Shown here one piece after another: positions 27,211-35,259 of a stretch of 64,000 bases of DNA. The stretch covers positions 24,632 through 88,631 of the forward strand of contig NZ_FOIS01000006.1 in the NCBI RefSeq assembly GCF_900110455.1, read 5' to 3'. The position numbers and the translations under genes were made by a program. The DNA comes from Natrinema salifodinae. GTDB lineage: Archaea; Halobacteriota; Halobacteria; Halobacteriales; Natrialbaceae. The notes under the pieces are model-generated. The model worked only from the letters and a program-made list of their open reading frames with translations, searched no databases and was not told the DNA's origin. Every line of letters begins with the position of its first letter. Positions within the stretch are counted from its first letter, which is position 1.

Positions 27211-27444
27211 ATGCACACCTGTCGTAACTGTAACCAGTCGTTCCAGACCGAACTCGCCCTCGAGTTACACCGAGACACGTGCAAAAAGGGACAGCTCTTC
27301 TGTCAAGTATGCGGAGAGCGATTCCGAGAGGGCGAAGCGACCCAGGACGGCTGGCACTACGAGTGCCCGAACGAGGACTGTGACGGGGACGGCCTCAAAG
27401 ACGATCTCTATCGCGTCGAAGACGTCCGCGCCACGACCCACTGA
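27211..27444 (+). CDS. Small zinc-finger protein (two-finger, haloarchaeal)
   Basis: This 77-residue protein has one C2H2-like finger (HTCRNCNQSFQTELALELHRDTC) and a second CxxC pair (FCQVCGERF), with CPNEDC near the end. Small haloarchaeal zinc-finger proteins of this kind are regulators or adaptors of unknown targets. The ATG at 27211 is in a clean context; an ATAAAA element lies about 45 bases upstream, and a TTTTGG element nearer. Confidence 0.82.
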   Translation: MHTCRNCNQSFQTELALELHRDTCKKGQLFCQVCGERFREGEATQDGWHYECPNEDCDGDGLKDDLYRVEDVRATTH

Positions 27445-27609
27445 CGCCGCGCTGCATCGCTGCCCGCCGTCGGCTCGCTTCCGCCGACATCAGCGACGGC
27501 TTGCGTTCCGTTCTCCTCTCCCGCTTCGCTTCGCTCCTAATCCCTCTCAGTCGGTGAGAACCCCCGCCGCTTTCCCACCCTTTAATCCGTTCGTTCCCTC
27601 ACGGTCAGT

Positions 27610-28098
27610 ATGGAACGGCTCACGCCGCGAATCCGGGTCGTCTGGCTCGCGCTCGCACTCGTTCGGGCCGCGATCCTCGGCGGGATCCTCGTCGGCGGAG
27701 CGATCGGGCTCACGCGGACCAATCTCTGGGAATCCGCGCCGGACGCTCTGGTACCGGCCGCCGCGGGGCTCGCCGCCGTCCTCGCCGTCGTGCGCATCTT
27801 CGTCGCCTGGCGACGGTACGGCGTCTGGCGGTTCGACCTCCGGGACGCCGACCTGTACATCGAACGGGGCGTCTTCACTCGCATCAGGACGGTCGTCCCC
27901 TACGTCCGTGTCCAGCACGTCGACTCCCGGCGCTCGCCGCTCGAGCGGACCCTCGGGCTCGCGACGGTCGTGATCTACACGGCCGGGTCCCGGAGTTCGG
28001 ACGTTGCGATCCCCGGCCTGACGCCCGCGCGCGCCGAGGATCTTCAGGATGCGCTGCGCCGGCTCGCGATCGAGAGCGCGGGTGAGGACGCGGTATGA
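27610..28098 (+). CDS. Membrane PH-domain protein (bPH2/DUF304), short subunit B
   Basis: This 162-residue paralogue of the protein at 22190-22651 shares the opening MERLTPRIRVVW, WRFDLRDADLYIERGVFT, VPYVRVQHVDSRRSPLER, VVIYTAGSRSSDVAIPGLTP and the C-terminal LAIESAGEDAV. It has two membrane helices and then one bPH2 domain. Its stop overlaps the start of the long partner by four bases, a tighter coupling than in cassette A. Confidence 0.85.
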   Translation: MERLTPRIRVVWLALALVRAAILGGILVGGAIGLTRTNLWESAPDALVPAAAGLAAVLAVVRIFVAWRRYGVWRFDLRDADLYIERGVFTRIRTVVPYVRVQHVDSRRSPLERTLGLATVVIYTAGSRSSDVAIPGLTPARAEDLQDALRRLAIESAGEDAV

Positions 28099-29693
28099 GC
28101 GCGCGGACGCTGCACCCGGCCTCGGTCGCCGTCCGATCGCTCTCTCGCAGCCTCAACACCGGGTTCCTGTTCTTCGTCATCGGCGTCGTCGTCTCGCCTG
28201 GCGGCAACGGGATCGATCTGCTGTCGGTCGTCGGGCTCGTCGCGATCGGGATCGTCACCGGAATCGTCTACGAGTTCGCGTACTACCGGCGGTTCAGGTA
28301 CGACCTCACCGACGACACGTTCGACGTCACCTCCGGCGTCATCGCGCGTCGGGATCGCGAACTTCCCCTTGGACGGATCCAGAACGTCGATATCCGACAG
28401 AACGTGATCGGCCGACTGCTCGGCATCGCGGCCGTCCACATCGAAACCGCGGGCGGCGGCGAGACCGAAGTCAGCCTCCGGTACGTCGCCGAAACGGAGG
28501 CCCAGCGACTCAGGCGACAACTCCGCCGCGGGGCGAGCGCAGAGGCGGACGCAGCCGAGGGACCCACTCGCGAGGCCCGAGACCGGAATCGAGCCACCGA
28601 CGCCGCGACGGCCCCCGCGGAAGCGGACGAAACGCTCCTGTTCGAGATCCGCCCCCGCGAACTCGCGATCCTGAGCCTCTTTACGATCGATCCCGGGGCC
28701 AGCCTCCTCGGCGGGATCGCGCTCTCCTTCGCCAGCGGGTTCGACCCGATGACCCTGTTCTCCGACCGCGTCGGCGTGTTGCCAGGCGCGGAAACCGGCC
28801 TGGTCGCGCTCGCGTGGGCCGTCGTGGGCTTCCTGTTGGCCGCCTGGTTCCTGAGCGCGACCCTCACGTTCACCCGTTACTACGACTTCCGGCTCACCCG
28901 TGTCGGCGACGAACTCTACTACGAGCGGGGGCTGCTCCAGCGCTACAGCGGGACGATCCCGCTCGAGAAGGTCCAGACGCTGACGATTTCGGAATCGGTC
29001 CCGTTCCGGTGGTTCGGCTACGCCGCCCTGAGCGTCGAGACGGCCGGGTACGCGCCCGGTCAGGACGGTCGGAGCACGGAGTCCGCGATTCCGCTCGCCG
29101 ACGCCGACCGGGTGGCCGCGCTCGCCCGCGCGATCGAACCCTTCGGCTCGACTGACCTCGAGTCGCCGCCGCGGCGCGCTCGCGAGCGCTACGCCGTTCG
29201 CTACCTCCTCGTCGTCGCGGCAGTCGTCGGCCTCGCGTACCTGGTCGCGCGGTACACGACCGTCGTCCGGGACTGGTACGTCGTCGCCGCGCTCGCCGCT
29301 CTCGTCCCGATCGCCGCCCATCTGAAATGGACGAACCGCGGCTACCGCGTCGGCGACCGTTACTTCCTCACGCGCACGGGGTTCTGGCGGCGCACGACGA
29401 AGGTCGTCCCCCACTACCGGGTCCAGGCCGTGCTCCACCAGGCGACGATCTTCCAGCGCCGGCGGCGACTCGCGAGTGTAACGGCCGACACCGCCAGTTC
29501 CGCTACCTTCCTCGGCCGGGCCGCGACGGCCCACGATATCGACGCCGATCGCGGGCTCGAGCTGCAGGCGCTCATTGAGGAGCGGTTACAGGACCGACTC
29601 CGAGCACACGAGCGCCAGCGGACGGTTGGCCGGTGGTTCCGCGATGCGGCCGAGTCGACGAGGGAATCCGACGGGGACGGCGACGAGAACTGA
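28095..29693 (+). CDS. Membrane PH-domain protein (bPH2/DUF304), long subunit B
   Basis: This 532-residue paralogue of the 561-residue protein of cassette A has the same three-module order: RIQNVDIRQNVIGRLLG, KVQTLTISESVPFRWFG and RVQAVLHQATIFQRR. Its linker (about 140-175) is shorter. It starts in a four-base overlap with its partner. It is the last gene before the A+T-rich island. Confidence 0.85.
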   Translation: MSARTLHPASVAVRSLSRSLNTGFLFFVIGVVVSPGGNGIDLLSVVGLVAIGIVTGIVYEFAYYRRFRYDLTDDTFDVTSGVIARRDRELPLGRIQNVDIRQNVIGRLLGIAAVHIETAGGGETEVSLRYVAETEAQRLRRQLRRGASAEADAAEGPTREARDRNRATDAATAPAEADETLLFEIRPRELAILSLFTIDPGASLLGGIALSFASGFDPMTLFSDRVGVLPGAETGLVALAWAVVGFLLAAWFLSATLTFTRYYDFRLTRVGDELYYERGLLQRYSGTIPLEKVQTLTISESVPFRWFGYAALSVETAGYAPGQDGRSTESAIPLADADRVAALARAIEPFGSTDLESPPRRARERYAVRYLLVVAAVVGLAYLVARYTTVVRDWYVVAALAALVPIAAHLKWTNRGYRVGDRYFLTRTGFWRRTTKVVPHYRVQAVLHQATIFQRRRRLASVTADTASSATFLGRAATAHDIDADRGLELQALIEERLQDRLRAHERQRTVGRWFRDAAESTRESDGDGDEN

Positions 29694-29867
29694 CCAGGCG
29701 AGGGTCGATCTCTTGTCCAGCACAACCTCGGAGGATGGTTCTGATGCGTGCCTTATTTACGTCGTAGTTATTTTCGAAAAATCAACCAGTATCGTTGCAA
29801 GTGCGTCAGTACGACGAAGTGATTAGCGGCTACTGGCCTGTTCGTCACGAAGCGTGGTTAAAGGACT

Positions 29868-30647
29868 TTAGCTACTAACCGACTTCGCATCATCAAGATA
29901 CTGCTCGAACAGAGAATTTGCCCACTTATGGAGCGGTCTTGACTTCGATTCAACCATCGCACGGATAACACCGTGTTCGTCTCGGAGAACAAGCTGAACC
30001 ACCTTGTCTACGATCGTAACGGAACAAGGAATCTCCCCGTTATAAACCGAGATAGCTGTCGTATCGGCGTCGAGAATCGTATCCAACTGGTCACGCCACT
30101 CGGGGTTGTCATATAGCGATTGAATGGCCTCATCACTATATACGGCCTCGTACCGTTGACCGCGTTCTCGAACCGCAGTCATGTTCGCGTCAAGGCAGGT
30201 CTTGTTGTATGCGTACGAGAGTATGCGAACATGCTGTCCAGTACGCAATGAGTGTTCGACTCGATCCATCGGTGCGTTCGGCTCAATCGGCGTCGGCGTG
30301 ATTACTTCGGCATTAGCGAGCCAGCTCACGTCGAATCCATCAATATCCGTTGGAAGCCACGCCTCAAACTCCTGCAACTCGTCGCTCACGCTGAGAGCTT
30401 GTTGGAGTGCACTCAGACAGTCAGAGACCCATGATCCGAGAGCGGTCGCTTCGTAGACGGCGTCCCGTTTCTGTATCCACTGACGTTTCTCAAAATCCTG
30501 GAGAATCCGACTGAGGGTTGCTTGCGAAGCACCAATCTCGTCCTGCAATTCACGGCGCGTAAGCGCGTCTCTTGTGAGTAATTTGAGTACCTGAACCCGA
30601 TTCTCCGATCGAGACAGATACTCGATCTCATCGAGTGATTGGTCCAT
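29868..30647 (-). CDS. Winged-helix regulator, FilR1/DUF1724 type
   Basis: This 259-residue protein has an N-terminal winged HTH (EYLSRSENRVQVLKLLT, ELQDEIGASQATLSRILQDFE) and a middle/C-terminal FilR1-like domain (VEHSLRTGQHVRILSYAYN, ISVYNGEIPCSVTIVDKVVQL). FilR1-type proteins are archaeal transcription factors. TTATACTG at about -30 supports the ATG at 30647. Base composition is lower in G+C than the flanking core genes, marking the left edge of the island. Confidence 0.83.
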   Translation of the reverse strand: MDQSLDEIEYLSRSENRVQVLKLLTRDALTRRELQDEIGASQATLSRILQDFEKRQWIQKRDAVYEATALGSWVSDCLSALQQALSVSDELQEFEAWLPTDIDGFDVSWLANAEVITPTPIEPNAPMDRVEHSLRTGQHVRILSYAYNKTCLDANMTAVRERGQRYEAVYSDEAIQSLYDNPEWRDQLDTILDADTTAISVYNGEIPCSVTIVDKVVQLVLRDEHGVIRAMVESKSRPLHKWANSLFEQYLDDAKSVSS

Positions 30648-30824
30648 ATGGAACGAAGACCACGAGTCAGTATAAGCGCCGGTATCTCGGAGTCTTCGTT
30701 CGTGACTGAAGCGGGCTAGGTTGATTCAGTATGCACGGCTCCCCGTGAGATTTGAGCTGTAGATGTAGATTCAGCATCTGCTGTGCACGAGAAATCATTT
30801 GCCTGACTTCAGGGACTCTCAATA

Positions 30825-31076
30825 TCACATGGGATGGTCTCCGAAGGATACGTTTCTGCTCTGTGATTGTTCCCAGTCGTACTGATTTTCGATGATATCC
30901 GCGAGTGTTTTCCTCGGGGTATCGGCTGATTCTACTGCCTTACGTGTCTTTTGTTGGTACTTTTTGACCGTGTTGCGTGCAACTCCCACCTCGTCGCTGA
31001 TTTCCTGCTGGGAGTATCCGAGTGCCGAGTAATAGATGATCTGGCTCCGTTTCTCATCGTCTATCTCTGCTGGCAT
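30825..31076 (-). CDS. Small helix-turn-helix DNA-binding protein
   Basis: This 83-residue protein is mostly a single HTH: IIYYSALGYSQQEISDEVGV then ARNTVKKYQQKTRKAVE, similar to resolvase or sigma region 4-like HTHs. It is short and lacks a ligand domain. It is divergent from the aminotransferase at 31205 across 128 bases holding two copies of a palindromic site, one nine bases upstream of its own start. Autoregulation and control of the divergent gene are inferred. Composition is A+T-rich like the island. Confidence 0.75.
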   Translation of the reverse strand: MPAEIDDEKRSQIIYYSALGYSQQEISDEVGVARNTVKKYQQKTRKAVESADTPRKTLADIIENQYDWEQSQSRNVSFGDHPM

Positions 31077-31084
31077 GAGTAATG

Positions 31085-31101
31085 TTCTACACTATGCTCA
31101 A
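31085..31101 (-). promoter_or_regulatory. Candidate operator copy 1
   Basis: On the minus strand the site reads TTGAGCATAGTGTAGAA, 14 of 17 positions matching the perfect palindrome at 31146-31162. It sits where the transcript start of the small HTH gene is expected. Confidence 0.6.
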
Positions 31102-31145
31102 ATGGAGTGATTTTACATAATATTTTCTCCTACTACAGGCGGTTA

Positions 31146-31162
31146 TTGAACATAGTGTTCAA
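31146..31162. promoter_or_regulatory. Candidate operator copy 2, perfect palindrome
   Basis: TTGAACATAGTGTTCAA is a 17-bp site with 7-bp perfect arms and a TAG centre. It lies about 10 bases upstream of the AATATTTTTAT TATA element (31173-31182) of the aminotransferase gene. Confidence 0.7.
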
Positions 31163-31204
31163 ACAGCCCGCAATATTTTTATCACTCTACTATGAGTCGG
31201 TAGT

Positions 31205-32161
31205 ATGAGCGAGCTCAAATCGTTTTCCGAGAAACAATCCACTGTTGAGTCGCTAGATACCATCTGGATGGATGGGGAATTCATTGACTGGGATGAGGCC
31301 ACAATTCACGTCCTCACCCACGGACTCCATTACGGAACCGGCGTCTTCGAGGGTGTTCGTTGCTATGACACTGAAGATGGTCCTGCTATCTTCCGGTGGG
31401 GCGATCATCTCGATCGTCTCTATGGGTCGGCTCAATCCTTTGATATCGAACTCCCATATACACCCGAGGAGTTAACCAAAGCAACTCGGGAACTCATCGA
31501 CCGCCAACATCTCGACGACTGTTACATCCGTCCTATCGTTTTCTACGGGTATGATCATCTCGGCTTGAACCCAACCGGAAGTCCGATACGGACCGCGATC
31601 GCTGCTTGGCCGTTCGGGGCGTATCTTAGAGACGACGGTCTTGAGAATGGGGTCGATGTGACCGTCTCAAATTGGCGGCAGTTCGCCTCCTCCCAGGTTC
31701 CGACGAATGCCAAGATGACAGGCGGGTACGTCAACAGCGTGCTTGCAAACCTTGAGGCGCGACAGGGAGGATATGACGAAGCGATTCTCCTCACTCCGGA
31801 CGGGACCGTGGCCGAAGGACCTGGCGAGTGTCTCTTCCTAGTGAGTGACAACAAACTTCACACCCCTGCCCTCTCAGAAGGTGTCCTCCCGAGCATTACA
31901 CGTGAAAGTGTTATTCGGATCGCGCGAGACCTCGGCTACACTGTTCACCACGAGTCGACTATCTCACTCGACAAACTGGAGACTGCCGATGAATTGTTCT
32001 TCGCGGGGACGGCCGCGGAAATCACACCAATCCGCTCGGTTAATGACATCGCCGTCGGCAACGGTACCAAAGGCCCTGTCACGGACGAAATCCAGTCCCG
32101 ATTCTTCGACATCGTTGCACGTCGGACTGATGACTACGGGGAATGGTTCACTCTAGTGTAA
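31205..32161 (+). CDS. ilvE: Branched-chain amino-acid aminotransferase (PLP fold type IV)
   Basis: This 318-residue protein has fold type IV features: GLHYGTGVFEGVRCYDTEDG, the PLP lysine in NAKMTGGYVNS near 179, EGPGECLFLV, and GTAAEITPIRSV near the end. It reversibly transaminates Leu/Ile/Val keto acids. It is A+T-richer than core genes and sits in the accessory island, so it may be a second copy with a specialised role; a core copy elsewhere is expected but not seen here. The strong TATA at 31173-31182 supports the ATG at 31205. Confidence 0.9.
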   Translation: MSELKSFSEKQSTVESLDTIWMDGEFIDWDEATIHVLTHGLHYGTGVFEGVRCYDTEDGPAIFRWGDHLDRLYGSAQSFDIELPYTPEELTKATRELIDRQHLDDCYIRPIVFYGYDHLGLNPTGSPIRTAIAAWPFGAYLRDDGLENGVDVTVSNWRQFASSQVPTNAKMTGGYVNSVLANLEARQGGYDEAILLTPDGTVAEGPGECLFLVSDNKLHTPALSEGVLPSITRESVIRIARDLGYTVHHESTISLDKLETADELFFAGTAAEITPIRSVNDIAVGNGTKGPVTDEIQSRFFDIVARRTDDYGEWFTLV

Positions 32162-32168
32162 ACTAGAG
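32151..32168. terminator. Hairpin at the end of ilvE
   Basis: CTCTAG-TGTAAA-CTAGAG is a 6-bp perfect stem spanning the stop codon. There is no T-run, so a terminator role is only possible. Confidence 0.35.
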
Positions 32169-32569
32169 TACGCGCTAGTCAACGACCACGGGTTAGGTGA
32201 CCCGTGGAATCTTGCCTCGACTATTTGAACACAGCGTCGGCACTTGGTGTGAACACAGATCACAATATGCTGAGTCGACACTCAGGGTCATCTAATTATC
32301 ACACTCTGGTAATTTCTGATATGAACATACAATCAATGCAATAATCGGCTACCTAGCCGACATCAGTTCGTGAAAGGTTTTCACCATCGTGAATATCTTG
32401 CAGGAATGGTATAACTTCGAGTGGGTCGAAAGCTATTCCATGCAACAAACTGGATGGAAGCAGGTGTCTAACTATTGATGGGAGCGCTTCCTCGCGGATT
32501 TAACAGGGTATTTCTTCCCGAGAAAGAATTCGATATGAGACAACTGTCTCGATTTGTCAAACTTCCGGT
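32162..32569. other. Intergenic, A+T-rich, with hairpin and possible degenerate operator
   Basis: These 400 bases have no gene. A stem-loop lies at 32186-32207 (CCACGGGT, loop, ACCCGTGG). A third, degenerate TTGAACACAGCGTC site lies at 32225-32238. Short coding fragments near 32400-32480 do not form a recognisable protein. The promoter of the EamA gene must lie near the right end. Confidence 0.5.
32186..32207. repeat. 8-bp stem-loop, possible IS605/IS1341-type end remnant
   Basis: CCACGGGT-TAGGTG-ACCCGTGG forms an 8-bp perfect stem with a 6-base loop. Such hairpins mark the ends of IS200/IS605-type elements in haloarchaea. No tnpB gene is present, so this could be a remnant or a terminator. 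Confidence 0.4.
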
Positions 32570-33514
32570 ATGAATCAGTGGACGGCATCTTTGGAAGAGC
32601 GGGTTGACCCGATGGTGGGCGTTGCGGTCGCAGTCATCGCCATCAGCACAAGTGCGATCCTCGTCCGGTGGAGCGAAGCGCCGAGCGTCGTGAAGGCGTT
32701 CTACCGTGTGTTGTTTGCGACGAGCATGGTCGCACCGTTCGCGCTCCGCGACATTGATGGTATCAAGACTATCTCGGTCCGTGACCTCGGCTTCGCTGTG
32801 GTTTCAGGTTTGGCGCTTGCAGCCTACTTCGGGAGTTTTTTCGAGAGCCTTGAGTGGACATCGGTGGCAGCGTCAGTGACGCTCATCAGTACTCAGCCGA
32901 TATTTGTTGGTATTGGCGCGGCATTCCTGCTCAACGAACGACTTACTTCGAGAATGTTTGTCGGGATGATTGTCGCGCTTGTAGGGGCGTTCACGATGTC
33001 AGTCGGACCACTCATGGTCGATCCCCTCCTCGGTGGGGGGAACATCGTCGAAGTGCTTGCCGCCGCATTTGCAGGCAGCTCCGCCCAGCTCTACGGCAAT
33101 GCCATCGCGTTCGGTGGGGCACTCGCAGGTGCCATTTATACCCTCACAGGGCGCTCACTCCGCCAGCGGCTTTCGCTGTTCGTCTACACGTTCATCATCT
33201 ACACCGTGAGTACGGTCGCCCTCGGCGGCCTTGCCATCGGAACCGGCGCACAATTGCTCGGCTATGCGCCGACGGAGTGGGTACTTTTCTTCGCAATGGC
33301 GCTCATTCTAGACCTGTTCGGGCAAACCGTATATAATTGGGCGCTGAAGTACGTCAAGGCGAGTGTTATGAGCGTCTCGCTATTGGCCGACCCAGTTGCA
33401 GCCACAATTCTCGCGCTCGTGCTACTCGGTGAAGTCCCGGAAGTCGTGATGATTCTCGGTGGTGTCGTCGTGCTGGTGGGAATCTACCTCACGAATCGTG
33501 CACGGGTGACGTAA
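32570..33514 (+). CDS. EamA/DMT-superfamily transporter
   Basis: This 314-residue protein has two five-helix EamA repeats: AVIAISTSAILVRWSEAPSVVKAFYRVL in the first, and ALILDLFGQTVYNWALKYVKASVMS with LADPVAATILALVLLGEVP in the second. It is likely an exporter of amino acids or related metabolites. It lies downstream of the aminotransferase on the same strand, across 400 bases that include hairpins. It is only distantly similar to the EamA protein at 7199-8149. Composition is island-like. Confidence 0.87.
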   Translation: MNQWTASLEERVDPMVGVAVAVIAISTSAILVRWSEAPSVVKAFYRVLFATSMVAPFALRDIDGIKTISVRDLGFAVVSGLALAAYFGSFFESLEWTSVAASVTLISTQPIFVGIGAAFLLNERLTSRMFVGMIVALVGAFTMSVGPLMVDPLLGGGNIVEVLAAAFAGSSAQLYGNAIAFGGALAGAIYTLTGRSLRQRLSLFVYTFIIYTVSTVALGGLAIGTGAQLLGYAPTEWVLFFAMALILDLFGQTVYNWALKYVKASVMSVSLLADPVAATILALVLLGEVPEVVMILGGVVVLVGIYLTNRARVT

Positions 33515-33546
33515 ATGGCCAATACATCTGAAATACGTAATAGTTT

Positions 33547-35259
33547 AGGATGGTACAACTGGCCCAGTTGAAGCGCTTATTATGTAATCTCTATCACCAA
33601 TCTTGTATGAATAGTTTCAACGAATCCCGCCCCAAAGAGAGTCCTCGTAGGTGCTATCTGTGCGAGGCGTACCAACTCGGAATTACCATTCGAAACGAAC
33701 TCCAGCATACTGATCTCGTCACCGCATTTGAGAACCTCGACCAGTCGATTGATGCCATCGAAGACGGCTATCCAGCATGGCATCCTGCCCCGCTCTCCTT
33801 TCGCGCGATGGTTCTTGCGTCCATCTTCATGGAAATTACGGGTGATTCGTACGCCGCATTCACGCGACAGCTTACCCGGCAGCCGGAAATTTCCAGTCTC
33901 CTTGGGTTCAGCCGTATCCCTGACGAATCGGCGTTTTCTCGAGCGTGGCGGAATCGGTTTGACGACGCTGTCCAAGAATACGTCCAGACTGCGGCTTACT
34001 TCGTCGTCAAAGAAGTCCACTTTGAATCTGGGCGGGCGTCGAACGCCTCCTACGAGGACACACAATTTTTCGAGTTACAGACGTTCATGGGGATGGTTCG
34101 GTGCGGGACCGCACAGGGAGCTACTCGCTTCCAGTACCGGCGTGGTGAAGAGTATGGACCCCATGGCGACACCCATCTCCGCGCAGTCAAGCAGTTCGAT
34201 CCTAAAGAACTCGTAAACGGATTCAATGAGACGACGGATCGCTTGCTCTCTGTCATCGCCTCTGAAGCATCATTCCCCCGGCCAGTCACTGCCGCGATCG
34301 ACATCACCACCATTCCCTATTACGGAGACGTCGAAGAGATGCCGATGGTCAGCGGGACGAAAGACAGAGACGGTCGAGCGTTCAAATTTGCGACGCTCTC
34401 GATCATCGGGCAGAATGTCCCGCTCGTTCTCGCCGTTGAGCCGGTCCGAGAGAGTTCTGCGTGGGACGAAAACTCGCCGAATCAGATTCATCGTACTGTG
34501 CGGCGACTCGTTCAACGAGCGAAAGAACACGTCCCCATCGAGACGGTGCTCTGTGATCGGGAGTTCGACTCAATAAGAGTGTTTCAGACGCTCTCGAACC
34601 TCGATATGAATTACCTCATCCCAAAACGAGTCTCCAGCCCCGAGCAGGACGTATTTGACCAGATGGACGAAGACGATCAGGACGTGGCTGTTGAATCGGC
34701 CTCCATCCACGTCGAGGCGGGCTCGCACCCAATGCGGTTCTTGTACGTTCCGTCGACGAGCGGCGAGGGGACAACCGTCTTCGCAACTAATCTCCGAGTT
34801 GGACCCGACGAGGCTGAGACATTCTGTCGGCGTTACAGCCGGCGCTGGCAAATCGAGAGCGAGTACAAATCGATCAAAGGTGATTTCCTCGCCAAGACCT
34901 CCTCAAAAGACTACCGTGTACGCTTGTTCTACTTCGTGTTTGCCGTGCTCTTGTACAATATCTGGCGGCTCACCGATTTCCTACTGAAAGCGGGCGTCGA
35001 GGGCGAGATGGACTACGCGCCCGTCTTGACTGCAGGCGAATGTGTGGAACTGATCGCCTCCGCGCTGATTCCGCCTGACTAACCGCTTTACTCTCGCCGA
35101 GTTAGCTGTTCGAGAGTGGCAACCCTATTCAGCAGCGTCAAAATCCACACAATTTCTGACGCTCGCCCGGTAGTTCGACCCCGAGGATTCAAAATTAATG
35201 CTTGATCGGTGTGAATCACCACGAATAGATGTCGATTCAACCCAAAACTGGCCTATCCT
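33547..35259 (+). mobile_element. IS4-type insertion sequence, ends tentative
   Basis: The element contains one transposase gene and sits 30 bases after the EamA gene. Imperfect inverted ends may be AGGAT...GTTGAAGCG at 33547-33575 and its counterpart CGATTCAAC...ATCCT at 35233-35259. The match is gapped and no target duplication was found, so the exact limits are uncertain. Confidence 0.5.
33607..35082 (+). CDS. IS4-family (DDE) transposase
   Basis: This protein has about 491 residues from this start. The DDE catalytic set is visible: Asp in AAIDITTIPYYGD, Asp in VLCDREFDS, and Glu in RRWQIESEYKSIKGD followed by the Y-x2-R/K context. The N-terminal region (residues 1-120) has a CYLC pair. 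The frame is intact, so the element may be active. An in-frame ATG at 33550 is possible but would lie at the very edge of the element. The TATTATG just upstream of 33607 suits this start. Confidence 0.87.
   Translation: MNSFNESRPKESPRRCYLCEAYQLGITIRNELQHTDLVTAFENLDQSIDAIEDGYPAWHPAPLSFRAMVLASIFMEITGDSYAAFTRQLTRQPEISSLLGFSRIPDESAFSRAWRNRFDDAVQEYVQTAAYFVVKEVHFESGRASNASYEDTQFFELQTFMGMVRCGTAQGATRFQYRRGEEYGPHGDTHLRAVKQFDPKELVNGFNETTDRLLSVIASEASFPRPVTAAIDITTIPYYGDVEEMPMVSGTKDRDGRAFKFATLSIIGQNVPLVLAVEPVRESSAWDENSPNQIHRTVRRLVQRAKEHVPIETVLCDREFDSIRVFQTLSNLDMNYLIPKRVSSPEQDVFDQMDEDDQDVAVESASIHVEAGSHPMRFLYVPSTSGEGTTVFATNLRVGPDEAETFCRRYSRRWQIESEYKSIKGDFLAKTSSKDYRVRLFYFVFAVLLYNIWRLTDFLLKAGVEGEMDYAPVLTAGECVELIASALIPPD

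Noticed and set aside
35170..35185. GTTCGACCCC resembling a tRNA T-loop
   Set aside because: The flanking bases do not pair to form the T-stem, and no other tRNA arms are nearby.
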